Source: Methylobacterium sp. E-066
GTDB taxonomy: Bacteria > Pseudomonadota > Alphaproteobacteria > Rhizobiales > Beijerinckiaceae
DNA: 64,000 nucleotides
NCBI RefSeq assembly: GCF_022829635.1
Contig: NZ_JAKSYO010000183.1
Location: 186,001-250,000, forward strand
Reading direction: 5' to 3'
Positions 40,765 through 47,824 of the stretch are shown here, one piece after another; position 1 is the first letter of the stretch; the number at the start of each line of letters is the position of its first letter. The notes under the pieces were generated by a model. It worked only from the letters and a program-made list of their open reading frames with translations, ran no database searches and was not told the DNA's origin. The position numbers were made by a program, and so were the translations under genes.

Positions 40765-40965
40765 ATGGCCGCCCGCTCCCCCTCGTTCTGGCTCCTGATC
40801 GCCGTCCTGCTGGTCACGGGGATCATGGTGCACCCGAGCCTCGCCGCCGTGATCACGGTGCCGATCGACGTGGCGCTGATCGTGGCCCTGCGCTGGCAGG
40901 CGCACCGTGAGGGGCGGGCGGCAGAGAAAGCGTTGCGCGTGCCGCTGCGGCGGGGATTCATCTGA
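40765..40965 (+). CDS. Small phage membrane protein
   Basis: A 66-residue protein with two closely spaced hydrophobic segments (FWLLIAVLLVTGIMV and AVITVPIDVALIVALRW) and a basic tail. The start is 4 bp after the TAXI receptor stop, and its stop shares a base with the next ATG. Function unknown. Confidence 0.65.
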   Translation: MAARSPSFWLLIAVLLVTGIMVHPSLAAVITVPIDVALIVALRWQAHREGRAAEKALRVPLRRGFI

Positions 40966-41231
40966 TGGCCGCCCCGACGATCGACCTCGGCGTCCGCCGC
41001 GGATTCTGGCCCGCCCCGCATGTCTGCCGGAACTGCGGCAGCACCAGGCACGCCTGCCGCGGCTACCCGGGCGACGTCTGGTACTGCACGCCCTGCGTCC
41101 CGCCCGAACTGCGCCTGCCCACCGAGGCCGGCTACGTCGCGCCTGCCGCCATGCCCGAGATCCCGCCGGCCGCGATCGCCGCGCTCGCGCCGTCGGCCGC
41201 CGACCTGTTCTCCGGGTCCGCCCCGGCATGA
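40965..41231 (+). CDS. Phage zinc-ribbon protein
   Basis: An 88-residue protein. Residues 21-44 hold CRNCGS...HAC and YCTPC, enough for one zinc site. The second half is Pro/Ala-rich. Its stop overlaps the MT-A70 gene start (ATGA), so the two are coupled. Function unknown. Confidence 0.7.
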   Translation: MAAPTIDLGVRRGFWPAPHVCRNCGSTRHACRGYPGDVWYCTPCVPPELRLPTEAGYVAPAAMPEIPPAAIAALAPSAADLFSGSAPA

Positions 41232-42205
41232 CGTCCAGGCGCGCCATGCCGCGCGCCGCCTCCACTCGTAATCCGCCACCCCTCCAGGGCTCGTTGATGC
41301 GTCGCGTCGAGAAGCTGTTCCGTCCGAGCGAGGTCTACACCATGGCCCTGTCGCTCCTGGAGCGAGAGCGGGCGGCGGCGCACGAACGGATGCTGGCGGC
41401 GGCGACCCGGGGCGGCCGCGTCAGACCGCTCAAGCCGGTCAAACCGGGGGCAAGGCCCGCGAAAATTTCGCGGGCCTTTGAGGATCGGACGTTCGATCGG
41501 ATCGCGGCCCATTTCGACATCTCCGGCCGGCAGCTCGAGAAGATCCGGGACGTATGCGAAGCGGCCGAGGCCGACCCAGACCGGTTCGGACGGCTCCTCG
41601 AGGAGATGGACCGGACCGGCAAGGTCAACGGCCCGCACACCAAGCTCCTGCGCCTGCGCGACGAGATCCGGATTCTGGACCTCGCTCCCGTCGTCGGCCG
41701 CTTCCGCACCTTGGTCCTCGACCCACCCTGGCAGGAGGATAACATCTCCGAATCCTGCGGGCACGACTACGCCACCATGCCGATCGCCGAGATCGCCGCG
41801 GTGCCGGTCGAATCGTGGGCGGATGAGAACGCCCACCTCTATCTCTGGGCGACGAACAACACCCTGCAGCTGGCCTTCGGCCTGCTCGCCGGGTGGGGCT
41901 TCCAGCACAAGACGGTGCACACCTGGACGAAGCCGGACCTCGGCTTCGGCCGCTACTTCCGGAACACCACCGAGCACGTGATCTTCGCTGTGCGCGGCGA
42001 GCTGCGCACCCGCGCGGCCGGGCGTTCGACCCGCACCGACCACGACTGGCCGGTTGGGGCCAACAGCGTGAAGCCCGAGGGCTTTTACGACCTGGTGCGC
42101 GCGTGCAGCTACCCGCCCTACGGCGAGGCGTTCCAGCGGCTCGCCCGGCCCGATTTCGCGAATCTGTACGCGGCCCCGGCCGCGATGAGCGAGGCCGCCG
42201 AATGA
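41228..42205 (+). CDS. MT-A70 family DNA adenine methyltransferase
   Basis: A 325-residue enzyme. Residues 160-310 are MT-A70: LDPPW at 164-168 (catalytic motif), YATMPIAEIAAVPVESWADE, HLYLWATNNTLQLAFGLL, then FGRYFRNTTEHVIFAVRG. Residues 80-150 resemble the spacer of phage ParB-MT-A70 proteins. It probably adds N6-methyl groups to phage DNA, which can evade host restriction. An internal ATG at 41297 is another start. It is the second DNA methylase of the prophage, of a different class from the cytosine enzyme. Confidence 0.87.
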   Translation: MTSRRAMPRAASTRNPPPLQGSLMRRVEKLFRPSEVYTMALSLLERERAAAHERMLAAATRGGRVRPLKPVKPGARPAKISRAFEDRTFDRIAAHFDISGRQLEKIRDVCEAAEADPDRFGRLLEEMDRTGKVNGPHTKLLRLRDEIRILDLAPVVGRFRTLVLDPPWQEDNISESCGHDYATMPIAEIAAVPVESWADENAHLYLWATNNTLQLAFGLLAGWGFQHKTVHTWTKPDLGFGRYFRNTTEHVIFAVRGELRTRAAGRSTRTDHDWPVGANSVKPEGFYDLVRACSYPPYGEAFQRLARPDFANLYAAPAAMSEAAE

Positions 42206-42366
42206 TCGCGGCCACCGTCCTCATGGCGATCGCCGCCGTCGAATCCGAAGCGCTGCACCGGCGCGTCCGGAGCGGCATCCCCGTCCCGCAGCTCGCGGTC
42301 CTGCACGTCGGCCGGTTTGCCGTCGCCGGCACGCTGCTGGCCACGATGTGGATACTCGGGCCATGA
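42202..42366 (+). CDS. Small phage protein with one hydrophobic segment
   Basis: A 54-residue protein: MIAATVLMAIAAVESEALHR, then QLAVLHVGRFAVAGTLLATM. It overlaps both neighbours by four bases. Probably membrane-associated. Function unknown. Confidence 0.58.
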   Translation: MIAATVLMAIAAVESEALHRRVRSGIPVPQLAVLHVGRFAVAGTLLATMWILGP

Positions 42367-42899
42367 GCGGCCTGCCCGGACGCCGTCACCCGCTGCCCGA
42401 TGGCGCGATGTGCGAGCAACACCCTGACCGGCCAGCCGTCGCCAACGTCCAGGGCGAGACGGACAGCTTTGGCTACGAGACGATCTTCATGTGCCAGGAA
42501 TGCCTGGACGCGGATCGCGCTTACGAGGCCACCGAGGAAGCGCACACCGGCACCTGCGATTGGTGCAAGCGCGAAGCGACCGACCTCGCGTGGGCCCGGG
42601 ACCACGAAGAGGGCATGAGCGGCCCGGTCTACCGGGTTTGCAAGGCGTGCAGCGATCGCGTGGCAGCTGCAGCCCGGCGCGAGATGGACGAGCACGACCT
42701 CGATTATCCCGAGGACGACGACTGGTACGATGAGCCGGACGACTGGGATGCGGCCGACGATTGCGGCCAGACCGGCGACGGCACCTGCATGAATGCAGGT
42801 TCGGAGTGGTGCGACTTCGAATGCCCGCGCCGCGATCAGCTCGGCGTAGCCGGCGAACCCCCGCCGATGCCGCCGGCATCGCCCGGACCGGACGCCTAG
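42363..42899 (+). CDS. Cys-rich acidic phage protein
   Basis: A 178-residue protein with at least three cysteine pairs (FMCQECLDAD, CDWCKREATD, CKACSDRV), consistent with two zinc sites, followed by an acidic stretch (YPEDDDWYDEPDDWDAADDC) and a final CDFECPRRD. Acidic tails of this type can mimic DNA, but that is speculation. ATGA overlap with the upstream gene. Confidence 0.7.
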   Translation: MSGLPGRRHPLPDGAMCEQHPDRPAVANVQGETDSFGYETIFMCQECLDADRAYEATEEAHTGTCDWCKREATDLAWARDHEEGMSGPVYRVCKACSDRVAAAARREMDEHDLDYPEDDDWYDEPDDWDAADDCGQTGDGTCMNAGSEWCDFECPRRDQLGVAGEPPPMPPASPGPDA

Positions 42900-43022
42900 C
42901 GTGGCGCCCGGGAGCAGGCCGCGGAGCGGCCCCGACTCCCGCCAGACTCGGACTCTGAATCGCTTCCAGCCGCCGTCCGGCGGCCTCTCCGCGCCTGTGC
43001 GCCAACCCGCCCGAGGTCATTG

Positions 43023-43319
43023 ATGAGCATGCCCACCGTCCCGGTGCTGATGGCGAAGGACAACCCGACCGGCTGGAAGCTTGAGGAGCTGTTGCCCCAG
43101 CTCCGCCAGGAGATCGCCGACAAGAACGCTCGCCTCGCCGGCGACCAGTCCGCCACCGCCATCCTAGTCCGGGCCAACAACATCCGGGTGCTCGATCACC
43201 TCCTGGCGGCCGAGGACCTCCAGCGCAACACGATCGACCGCCTCGCGGCGCTCGCCCCCGATCCCGGCCCGGACGGCCCGCCGCGCATCGGCGCCGGTGC
43301 ATCAGCTCCGGAGGCCTGA
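43023..43319 (+). CDS. Phage hypothetical protein
   Basis: A 98-residue helical protein (WKLEELLPQLRQEIADKNAR; NNIRVLDHLLAAEDLQRNTI) with a Pro/Gly-rich tail. A 123-bp gap precedes it, so it may have its own signals. Function unknown. Confidence 0.62.
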   Translation: MSMPTVPVLMAKDNPTGWKLEELLPQLRQEIADKNARLAGDQSATAILVRANNIRVLDHLLAAEDLQRNTIDRLAALAPDPGPDGPPRIGAGASAPEA

Positions 43320-43655
43320 TCCAATGATCACCCTCTGGCCCTTGCCCCGCGGCCCTCCACGCCCGGCCCATCGAGAGCTTCGCGCGCCCTGCAGTTGGTC
43401 CCCGCCTCGTGCCCGGTCTGATGCCGCCCGGTCCGGACGAGAACCGGCCTTCCGCAGGTCCTGAGCCCACGCCTCCAGACGCCGTCCTTTTCGGCGGAGG
43501 CTGACGGCTCGGTCTGCGCCGCGAGCTTCCCACCCGCCCCGACGATCCGACCGCCGTTCGCGACCAGCGATTCCGGCGTCGGCTTTTCGCGTGCCCGAAG
43601 CCGGACAGGCTTCGCGGCTGGAGAATGAAGCTGTGCCCGGACGAAGGCCGCCCCC
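43320..43655 (+). other. Stretch without a convincing gene
   Basis: A 47-codon frame (43324-43464) starts with MITLWPLPRGPP, but its translation is Pro/Arg-biased like shadow frames. The remaining DNA has no clear frame on the plus strand. It probably contains the leader and promoter of the replication gene that follows; no terminator is obvious. Confidence 0.5.
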
Positions 43656-44732
43656 ATGACGATCATCCGCAGACGCCACAACAAGAACTTCACCGTCATC
43701 GGCAACGAGGTGTTCGCCGACGAACGCCTGGAGCTCGATGCCCTCGGGCTGCTCTGCTACCTGCGCTCGCGTCCGCACGACTGGAACATCTCCACCGAGC
43801 ACCTGCGCCGCCGTTTCGGCTGCGGCCCTGAGAAGATGCAGCGCCTGATGCGCGAGCTGATCGCCGTCGGCTGGATCCAGCGGCACGAGCTGCCGCGCGG
43901 GCCGCGCGGGATCTACGGCGGGTTCGAGTACGTCGTCCTGGACGAGCCCGAGCTCACCCCGGACGAGCAGAACGCCGCGGAAACACCGGGCGCACGGGAA
44001 GCGGAAAAACCGACTCCCGTACCGGAGTCGGATCAGCCGACTCCCGGTGAACCGTGCACGGCTGAACCGGAGTCGGTCGAACCGGAGTCGGTAAACCCGA
44101 CCGCCTACTTAGAACTAGATTCTACCAAGGGATTCTCCCCCCTTAATCCCCCCGTGGCCGGGGGGACTCGCTCGATCGAGGAACGGATCTCCGAACGGGA
44201 GGCCTTGGCCGGACGGCGGCCCGAGCGATCGACCGAGCGCCGGCCACGAGCCGAACGGGGCTGCCGAGGGGCAGTGCCGCCCGCGGTGCCGCTGGATCTC
44301 GCCGCGCTCGCCAGATTCGAGCGGCTGTGGACCGCCTACCCGGCCAGCGGCCGCCTGACCGCCGGCCGGGCCGAAGCGCTGACCCGCTTCGCCGATCTGA
44401 CGGCGGCCGAGCAGGAGACCGCGATTCGCACGGCGGTGGCCTACGCCGCCTCCTGCACCCAGCTGCGCAGCCAGGCCAAGGCGCTGCAGCGCTGGCTCCG
44501 GGACGGCCGCTGGCGCAACGGCGAGCTCGCCCTCGCCCCGGCTGCGTCCGGGCCCGGCGCCCCGCCCCAGCGCGTGTTCATCCGCGACGGTTCCCCCGAG
44601 TGGGACGCCTGGGCCGCGCATTACCGGAACCTCGGCAAGCCGATGCCGACCCCGATTCGATCGGAGCTCAACCGCGCCGACGGCTGGAATTTCCCGTCGG
44701 CGCTCCCGCCCGCGGCCGCGTCGGCCGCCTGA
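43656..44732 (+). CDS. Winged-helix phage replication initiator
   Basis: A 358-residue protein. The N-terminus (TIIRRRHNKNFTVIGNEVFA, then LGLLCYLRSRPHDWNISTEH) is a wHTH of the type found in phage replisome organisers, with FGCGPEKMQRLMRELIAVGW as recognition region. The middle (120-200) is Pro/Glu/Ser-rich and encoded by iteron-like repeats. The C-terminal part (LARFERLWTAYPASGRLTAG, then LRSQAKALQRWLRDGRW) resembles the helical end of phage O-like proteins that load helicase. The layout, with an origin inside the gene, mirrors lambda O. Confidence 0.8.
   Translation: MTIIRRRHNKNFTVIGNEVFADERLELDALGLLCYLRSRPHDWNISTEHLRRRFGCGPEKMQRLMRELIAVGWIQRHELPRGPRGIYGGFEYVVLDEPELTPDEQNAAETPGAREAEKPTPVPESDQPTPGEPCTAEPESVEPESVNPTAYLELDSTKGFSPLNPPVAGGTRSIEERISEREALAGRRPERSTERRPRAERGCRGAVPPAVPLDLAALARFERLWTAYPASGRLTAGRAEALTRFADLTAAEQETAIRTAVAYAASCTQLRSQAKALQRWLRDGRWRNGELALAPAASGPGAPPQRVFIRDGSPEWDAWAAHYRNLGKPMPTPIRSELNRADGWNFPSALPPAAASAA
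44010..44165. other. Candidate prophage replication origin (iterons inside the initiator gene)
   Basis: Three direct copies of CCGGAGTCGG (44022-44031, 44067-44076, 44082-44091) alternate with two inverted copies CCGACTCCCG (44010-44019, 44037-44046). Immediately to the right is an AT-rich segment (44106-44146: CTTAGAACTAGATTCTACC and following) and a GC hairpin (CCCCCC-N6-GGGGGG, 44148-44165). Iterons next to an AT-rich unwinding element within the initiator gene are the arrangement of lambda ori. Function is inferred from layout. Confidence 0.7.
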
Positions 44733-44780
44733 CGATCCACCCCGGCGCTCGATCGCCCAAAGCTCACGGAGGAAATCCCC

Positions 44781-45188
44781 ATGGCCACCACCAACGAACG
44801 CCTGATCACCCGCACGGCCGACCTCGCGGCCGCCTACGTCGCCCACAACCACGTGGCGGCCTCCGAGCTGCCGACGCTGCTCACGACGCTCCACGGGGCG
44901 CTGTGCGGGCTGGGGCACGCGAACGCGGCCCACCGGCCCACCCCCGCCCAGATCCGCGCCTCGATCCAGCCCGACGCGCTCATCAGCTTCGAGGACGGAC
45001 GCCCCTACAAGGTCCTGCGCCGACACCTCACCGAGATCGGCATCACCCCGGAGGCCTACCGGGCGAAGTGGGGCTTGCCGGCCGACTATCCGCTCGTGCC
45101 GCAGGCCTACAGCGCGCGGCGTTCGGAGATCTCGAAGGCGATCGGGTTGGGCGGGCCGGGCCGCAGGGTGCAGCAGGCGGCGGAGTAG
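44781..45188 (+). CDS. MucR/Ros family regulator lacking zinc cysteines
   Basis: A 135-residue protein with the MucR/Ros C-terminal domain: ALISFEDGRPYKVLRRHLTE, then ITPEAYRAKWGLPADYPLV and YSARRSEISKAIGLG. In most members the block reads C-L-E-D-G with zinc-binding Cys; here the cysteine is replaced by Ser/Phe, so zinc binding is unlikely in the usual form. Some Mesorhizobium Ml proteins also fold without zinc. A strong GGAGGAAA precedes the ATG. MucR proteins silence AT-rich DNA and regulate phage, exopolysaccharide and cell-cycle genes. Confidence 0.87.
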   Translation: MATTNERLITRTADLAAAYVAHNHVAASELPTLLTTLHGALCGLGHANAAHRPTPAQIRASIQPDALISFEDGRPYKVLRRHLTEIGITPEAYRAKWGLPADYPLVPQAYSARRSEISKAIGLGGPGRRVQQAAE

Positions 45189-45212
45189 GCCGGCGGTAGC
45201 GTTTGACAGACC

Positions 45213-45440
45213 ATGCCGGAGCATCCCGCCCCACGATGCGTCCACTACGTCGGCTTCCGGGACGATCGCTACTGGAACGCCTACCGGATCTTCGGCGGTC
45301 CCCGCTTCATCCACCGACGCTGGGACCGCCGGGCCCGCCGGGACATCGGCCCGGGCGACGTCGTGATCTTCGCTACCGGCGACGAGCATCAGCCGATCGT
45401 CGAGTACAACGGAAACGATGTGGACGAGGGCGGCGCGTAG
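45213..45440 (+). CDS. Phage hypothetical protein
   Basis: A 75-residue protein rich in aromatic and Arg residues (CVHYVGFRDDRYWNAYRIFG; PRFIHRRWDRRARRDIGPGD) ending with an acidic NGNDVDEGGA. Beta-rich and compact. It lies 24 bp after the MucR gene. Function unknown. Confidence 0.68.
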   Translation: MPEHPAPRCVHYVGFRDDRYWNAYRIFGGPRFIHRRWDRRARRDIGPGDVVIFATGDEHQPIVEYNGNDVDEGGA

Positions 45441-45473
45441 GCGGACGGGAACTCTTTCGAACAGGGAGACGAC

Positions 45474-45692
45474 ATGAGCACGAAGCTGCCGTCTGACATC
45501 CTAACAGCGATCGAGGCATTCGAAACTGCCGCACTCTGGTGCGGCAAGTGCCCCGGTGAAACCAAGGAGGCCGAGGAGGCTAAGGCCGCCCGCGCCGTGC
45601 GTGACGCCACGATCCTGCGGCATCTGCCGTCCGCACGGCCGCTATTGTCTGCCGAGGATGCGGAGGCACTACGCATGGGTGGCGACCGCTGA
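45474..45692 (+). CDS. Phage hypothetical protein
   Basis: A 72-residue helical protein (LPSDILTAIEAFETAALWCG; ETKEAEEAKAARAVRDATIL). GGGAG lies seven bases before the ATG. Followed by a 165-bp gap with a tRNA-like sequence fragment. Function unknown. Confidence 0.65.
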   Translation: MSTKLPSDILTAIEAFETAALWCGKCPGETKEAEEAKAARAVRDATILRHLPSARPLLSAEDAEALRMGGDR

Positions 45693-45857
45693 AAAGCGCG
45701 GAGGGGAAAGGAGTCGAACTCGGATCGCGGCGGTGCATGACACGCCAATAAATAAAGCTTCCGACGAGCGAGCCCCTAGAAATCGGAACTGTGATCGCAC
45801 GAGGAATATAGCTGAGTTTTTCAGCAGCGGTTGGGTGACAATGCTGAGGGAGGTCGT

Positions 45858-46553
45858 ATGAGCACGGTCGTCGAAGAACTCAAAGGGCAAGTGCGGGCCG
45901 CTGGAAATGAATTCGATACCGTAATGCAGTTCCACGAGGTGTGGCGACCGGCGGCCTTCGATGCCGACCTGCGGGCGAGGATGCTGCCCTCGTTCGCCGG
46001 ACACGCCTACCACCTGATCCGCATCGCACTCCGGCGGGAGGTCTACCTCGGGCTGATGAGGCTCTGGGGATCGCGAAAAGACGAGCTGCGGCTCGAGGAG
46101 ATCGGGCGGCAACTGCGGACGCCGAAGGTGTTCGATGCCCTCGTCGCTGACCGCATAAAGACCTGGCCGTTCGGCGACGAGGACGGGCTACGTAGGAGTC
46201 TACAGGTCCACGTCGATAAGGCTTTCGAAATCATCGACAGGTACTCGAAGGGCGGTGCGGGGGAGCCGACTTTGGCGTACCTGCGCAAGCTGCGGCACGA
46301 GCACCTCGCGCACCGGGCGAAAAACCCGGTCCAACCCGAGGCCCCGGACCAGATCGACGCGGACGTCGAGGCCCTCTACGGGGACATGGCGACCCTGGTC
46401 AGCGAGTTGTTCCACGCCGTGCTCGCCACCGCCTACAACCCGCGGGATACGGCGGACGGGTTCAAGTATTATGCCGAGCTGTTTTGGGAGGCTGCGCGGG
46501 GCGAACGCACCGAGGGCCACCCTAGGTATCGGCCGCCACCGACGTCGCCCTGA
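45858..46553 (+). CDS. AbiU2/HEPN-like protein
   Basis: A 231-residue helical protein. The layout AYHLIRIALRREVYLGLMRL (first helices), then a YLRKLRHEHLAHRAKNP block near residues 141-157, matches the AbiU2-like HEPN families, in which Arg-x5-His (Arg146, His152) lies in the catalytic or RNA-binding helix. AbiU2 is associated with abortive infection in lactococci. GAGGGAGG directly precedes the ATG at 45858. It has its own upstream gap, so it may be transcribed by the lysogen. Nuclease activity is inference. Confidence 0.7.
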   Translation: MSTVVEELKGQVRAAGNEFDTVMQFHEVWRPAAFDADLRARMLPSFAGHAYHLIRIALRREVYLGLMRLWGSRKDELRLEEIGRQLRTPKVFDALVADRIKTWPFGDEDGLRRSLQVHVDKAFEIIDRYSKGGAGEPTLAYLRKLRHEHLAHRAKNPVQPEAPDQIDADVEALYGDMATLVSELFHAVLATAYNPRDTADGFKYYAELFWEAARGERTEGHPRYRPPPTSP

Positions 46554-46662
46554 ATGGGGAGATGCATCCGAGAGGGATGGTCTGCCGAATTCCCATACGG
46601 ACATGGCTGCACACAAGGCGTTTGAAAGGCCACGTGTTCGACGGAGGTGACATGGTTAGAAC

Positions 46663-46749
46663 ATGCGGTTGAGACACATCGGGCTCACTCTCGTGCTCCT
46701 CGCCGGCATGAGCCTCGGGATCTGGCTAGGTGCAGTGTTCGATCTCTGA
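46663..46749 (+). CDS. Possible 28-residue membrane peptide
   Basis: A short frame: MRLRHIGLTLVLLAGMSLGI then WLGAVFDL. It would be one membrane helix with a basic N-terminus, typical of small phage membrane peptides. GGAGG lies about 15 bases upstream, too far to be strong. Too short to judge well. Confidence 0.3.
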   Translation: MRLRHIGLTLVLLAGMSLGIWLGAVFDL

Positions 46750-46840
46750 TCGACACGACGGTTACAATCGAACGAAGCCTTAGGCTGGCATAGTGGCAAC
46801 GGCATCGAGAATTGGAACATGCTAGGAACGGGCAGCGGCG

Positions 46841-47236
46841 ATGTGGGCCGCGCCACCGCGTTCGATGCTGCCCCGCCAGGAAGGTCCACCACTCCCCGTA
46901 GGCCTCGGTCACACGCCCTCCTGGACGAGCGGCGACGTGCTGCTATGGCTCAAGCGAGCGTTCAAGACCAACCCGAAGACGCGCAGTGCGGCTGAGATCC
47001 GGCCGCTTAATTGGTTGAACGAGTATCTCGACATCGCCGATCCGGACTGGACCAGAAAGCGAGACGTACTACTCGCCTGGGCACGATGCCGAGCGGAACG
47101 GGAGAGCTTTCAGGAGCTCATCCGCGAGATGGGCTGGAAATCGGCTACGACTTATCGCTTGCGCGATGAGGCCGCGGCGCAGATTGCATCCGGAATTAAT
47201 GCGACTATCGTCGGGCTGCACGGTCATGCTGGCTGA
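46841..47236 (+). CDS. DUF6362-like phage protein
   Basis: A 131-residue protein. After a variable start, it has SGDVLLWLKRAFKTNPKTRS, then a C-terminal HTH-like region (FQELIREMGWKSATTYRLRD, AAAQIASGIN). This fits my memory of DUF6362 phage proteins, which end in such a helical, HTH-like segment. Possible regulator of late genes; inferred. The first 20 residues may be non-coding if a later start is used. Confidence 0.65.
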   Translation: MWAAPPRSMLPRQEGPPLPVGLGHTPSWTSGDVLLWLKRAFKTNPKTRSAAEIRPLNWLNEYLDIADPDWTRKRDVLLAWARCRAERESFQELIREMGWKSATTYRLRDEAAAQIASGINATIVGLHGHAG

Positions 47237-47348
47237 CGAGCGCTGGCATTCACCAAGCTGATCTTGCGCCATTGAACACGGTTGGTTTCGCGCCGTGATC
47301 GAGACCGTGTATAGTGTGAGTAACCACAGTTAAGTAAGAGCTGGCCGC

Positions 47349-47585
47349 ATGGGCGAAGGGAGTGATGATGACGAGGTGCGTATGCACGCCCAACTTGAGC
47401 GGATCGCCGACCTACTCGATCGGCCGACAGCCGATTTCTTCGGCGCAACAAGTGCTCAAGCCGTAGCCCGCGACACGACCGAACTTCTAGCGATCTTGCA
47501 TGCTATGGTCGATCCCGCAGATCGAGCCGAACTGCTTAGATACGCCCATTCGATCCTCGCCAGGCGCCGAGGCCGTCCGCAGTAG
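47349..47585 (+). CDS. Small hypothetical protein
   Basis: A 78-residue helical protein (MHAQLERIADLLDRPTADFF; AILHAMVDPADRAELLRYAH) with a basic tail ARRRGRPQ. The C-terminal pattern resembles ends of small regulators, but there is no HTH. Function unknown. Confidence 0.58.
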   Translation: MGEGSDDDEVRMHAQLERIADLLDRPTADFFGATSAQAVARDTTELLAILHAMVDPADRAELLRYAHSILARRRGRPQ

Positions 47586-47614
47586 ATGTGAAGAGCGGCG
47601 CGCGACGCAGTGCG

Positions 47615-47824
47615 TCAGGCGTCGCTTTCTCTCGATCGGATTGATCGAGCCAAGGCGATCGCAGCCTGGTACGCCGCCAGCTCCGCTGCCGCTATAACGG
47701 CAGTATCGCCGAGCTTTCGTGCGGCTTCCAAGAGATCAGCGGCGAGTTCAGCGACGCGCATTGCACACTCGCGATCTGGATCCGTTGCATCGGTAGGCTC
47801 ATTCAGCGATGAGATCATGATCAC
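47615..47824 (-). CDS. Small hypothetical protein, minus strand
   Basis: A 69-residue helical, Ala-rich protein (ECAMRVAELAADLLEAARKL; ELAAYQAAIALARSIRSRE). Its start overlaps the stop of the acetyltransferase gene upstream (ATGA), which suggests a two-gene minus-strand unit inside the rightward phage region. Confidence 0.58.
   Translation of the reverse strand: MIMISSLNEPTDATDPDRECAMRVAELAADLLEAARKLGDTAVIAAAELAAYQAAIALARSIRSRESDA

Noticed and set aside
43302..43886. Minus-strand frame of 194 codons overlapping the replication gene start
   Set aside because: It shadows the initiator gene, whose domain pattern is clear, and crosses the non-coding leader.
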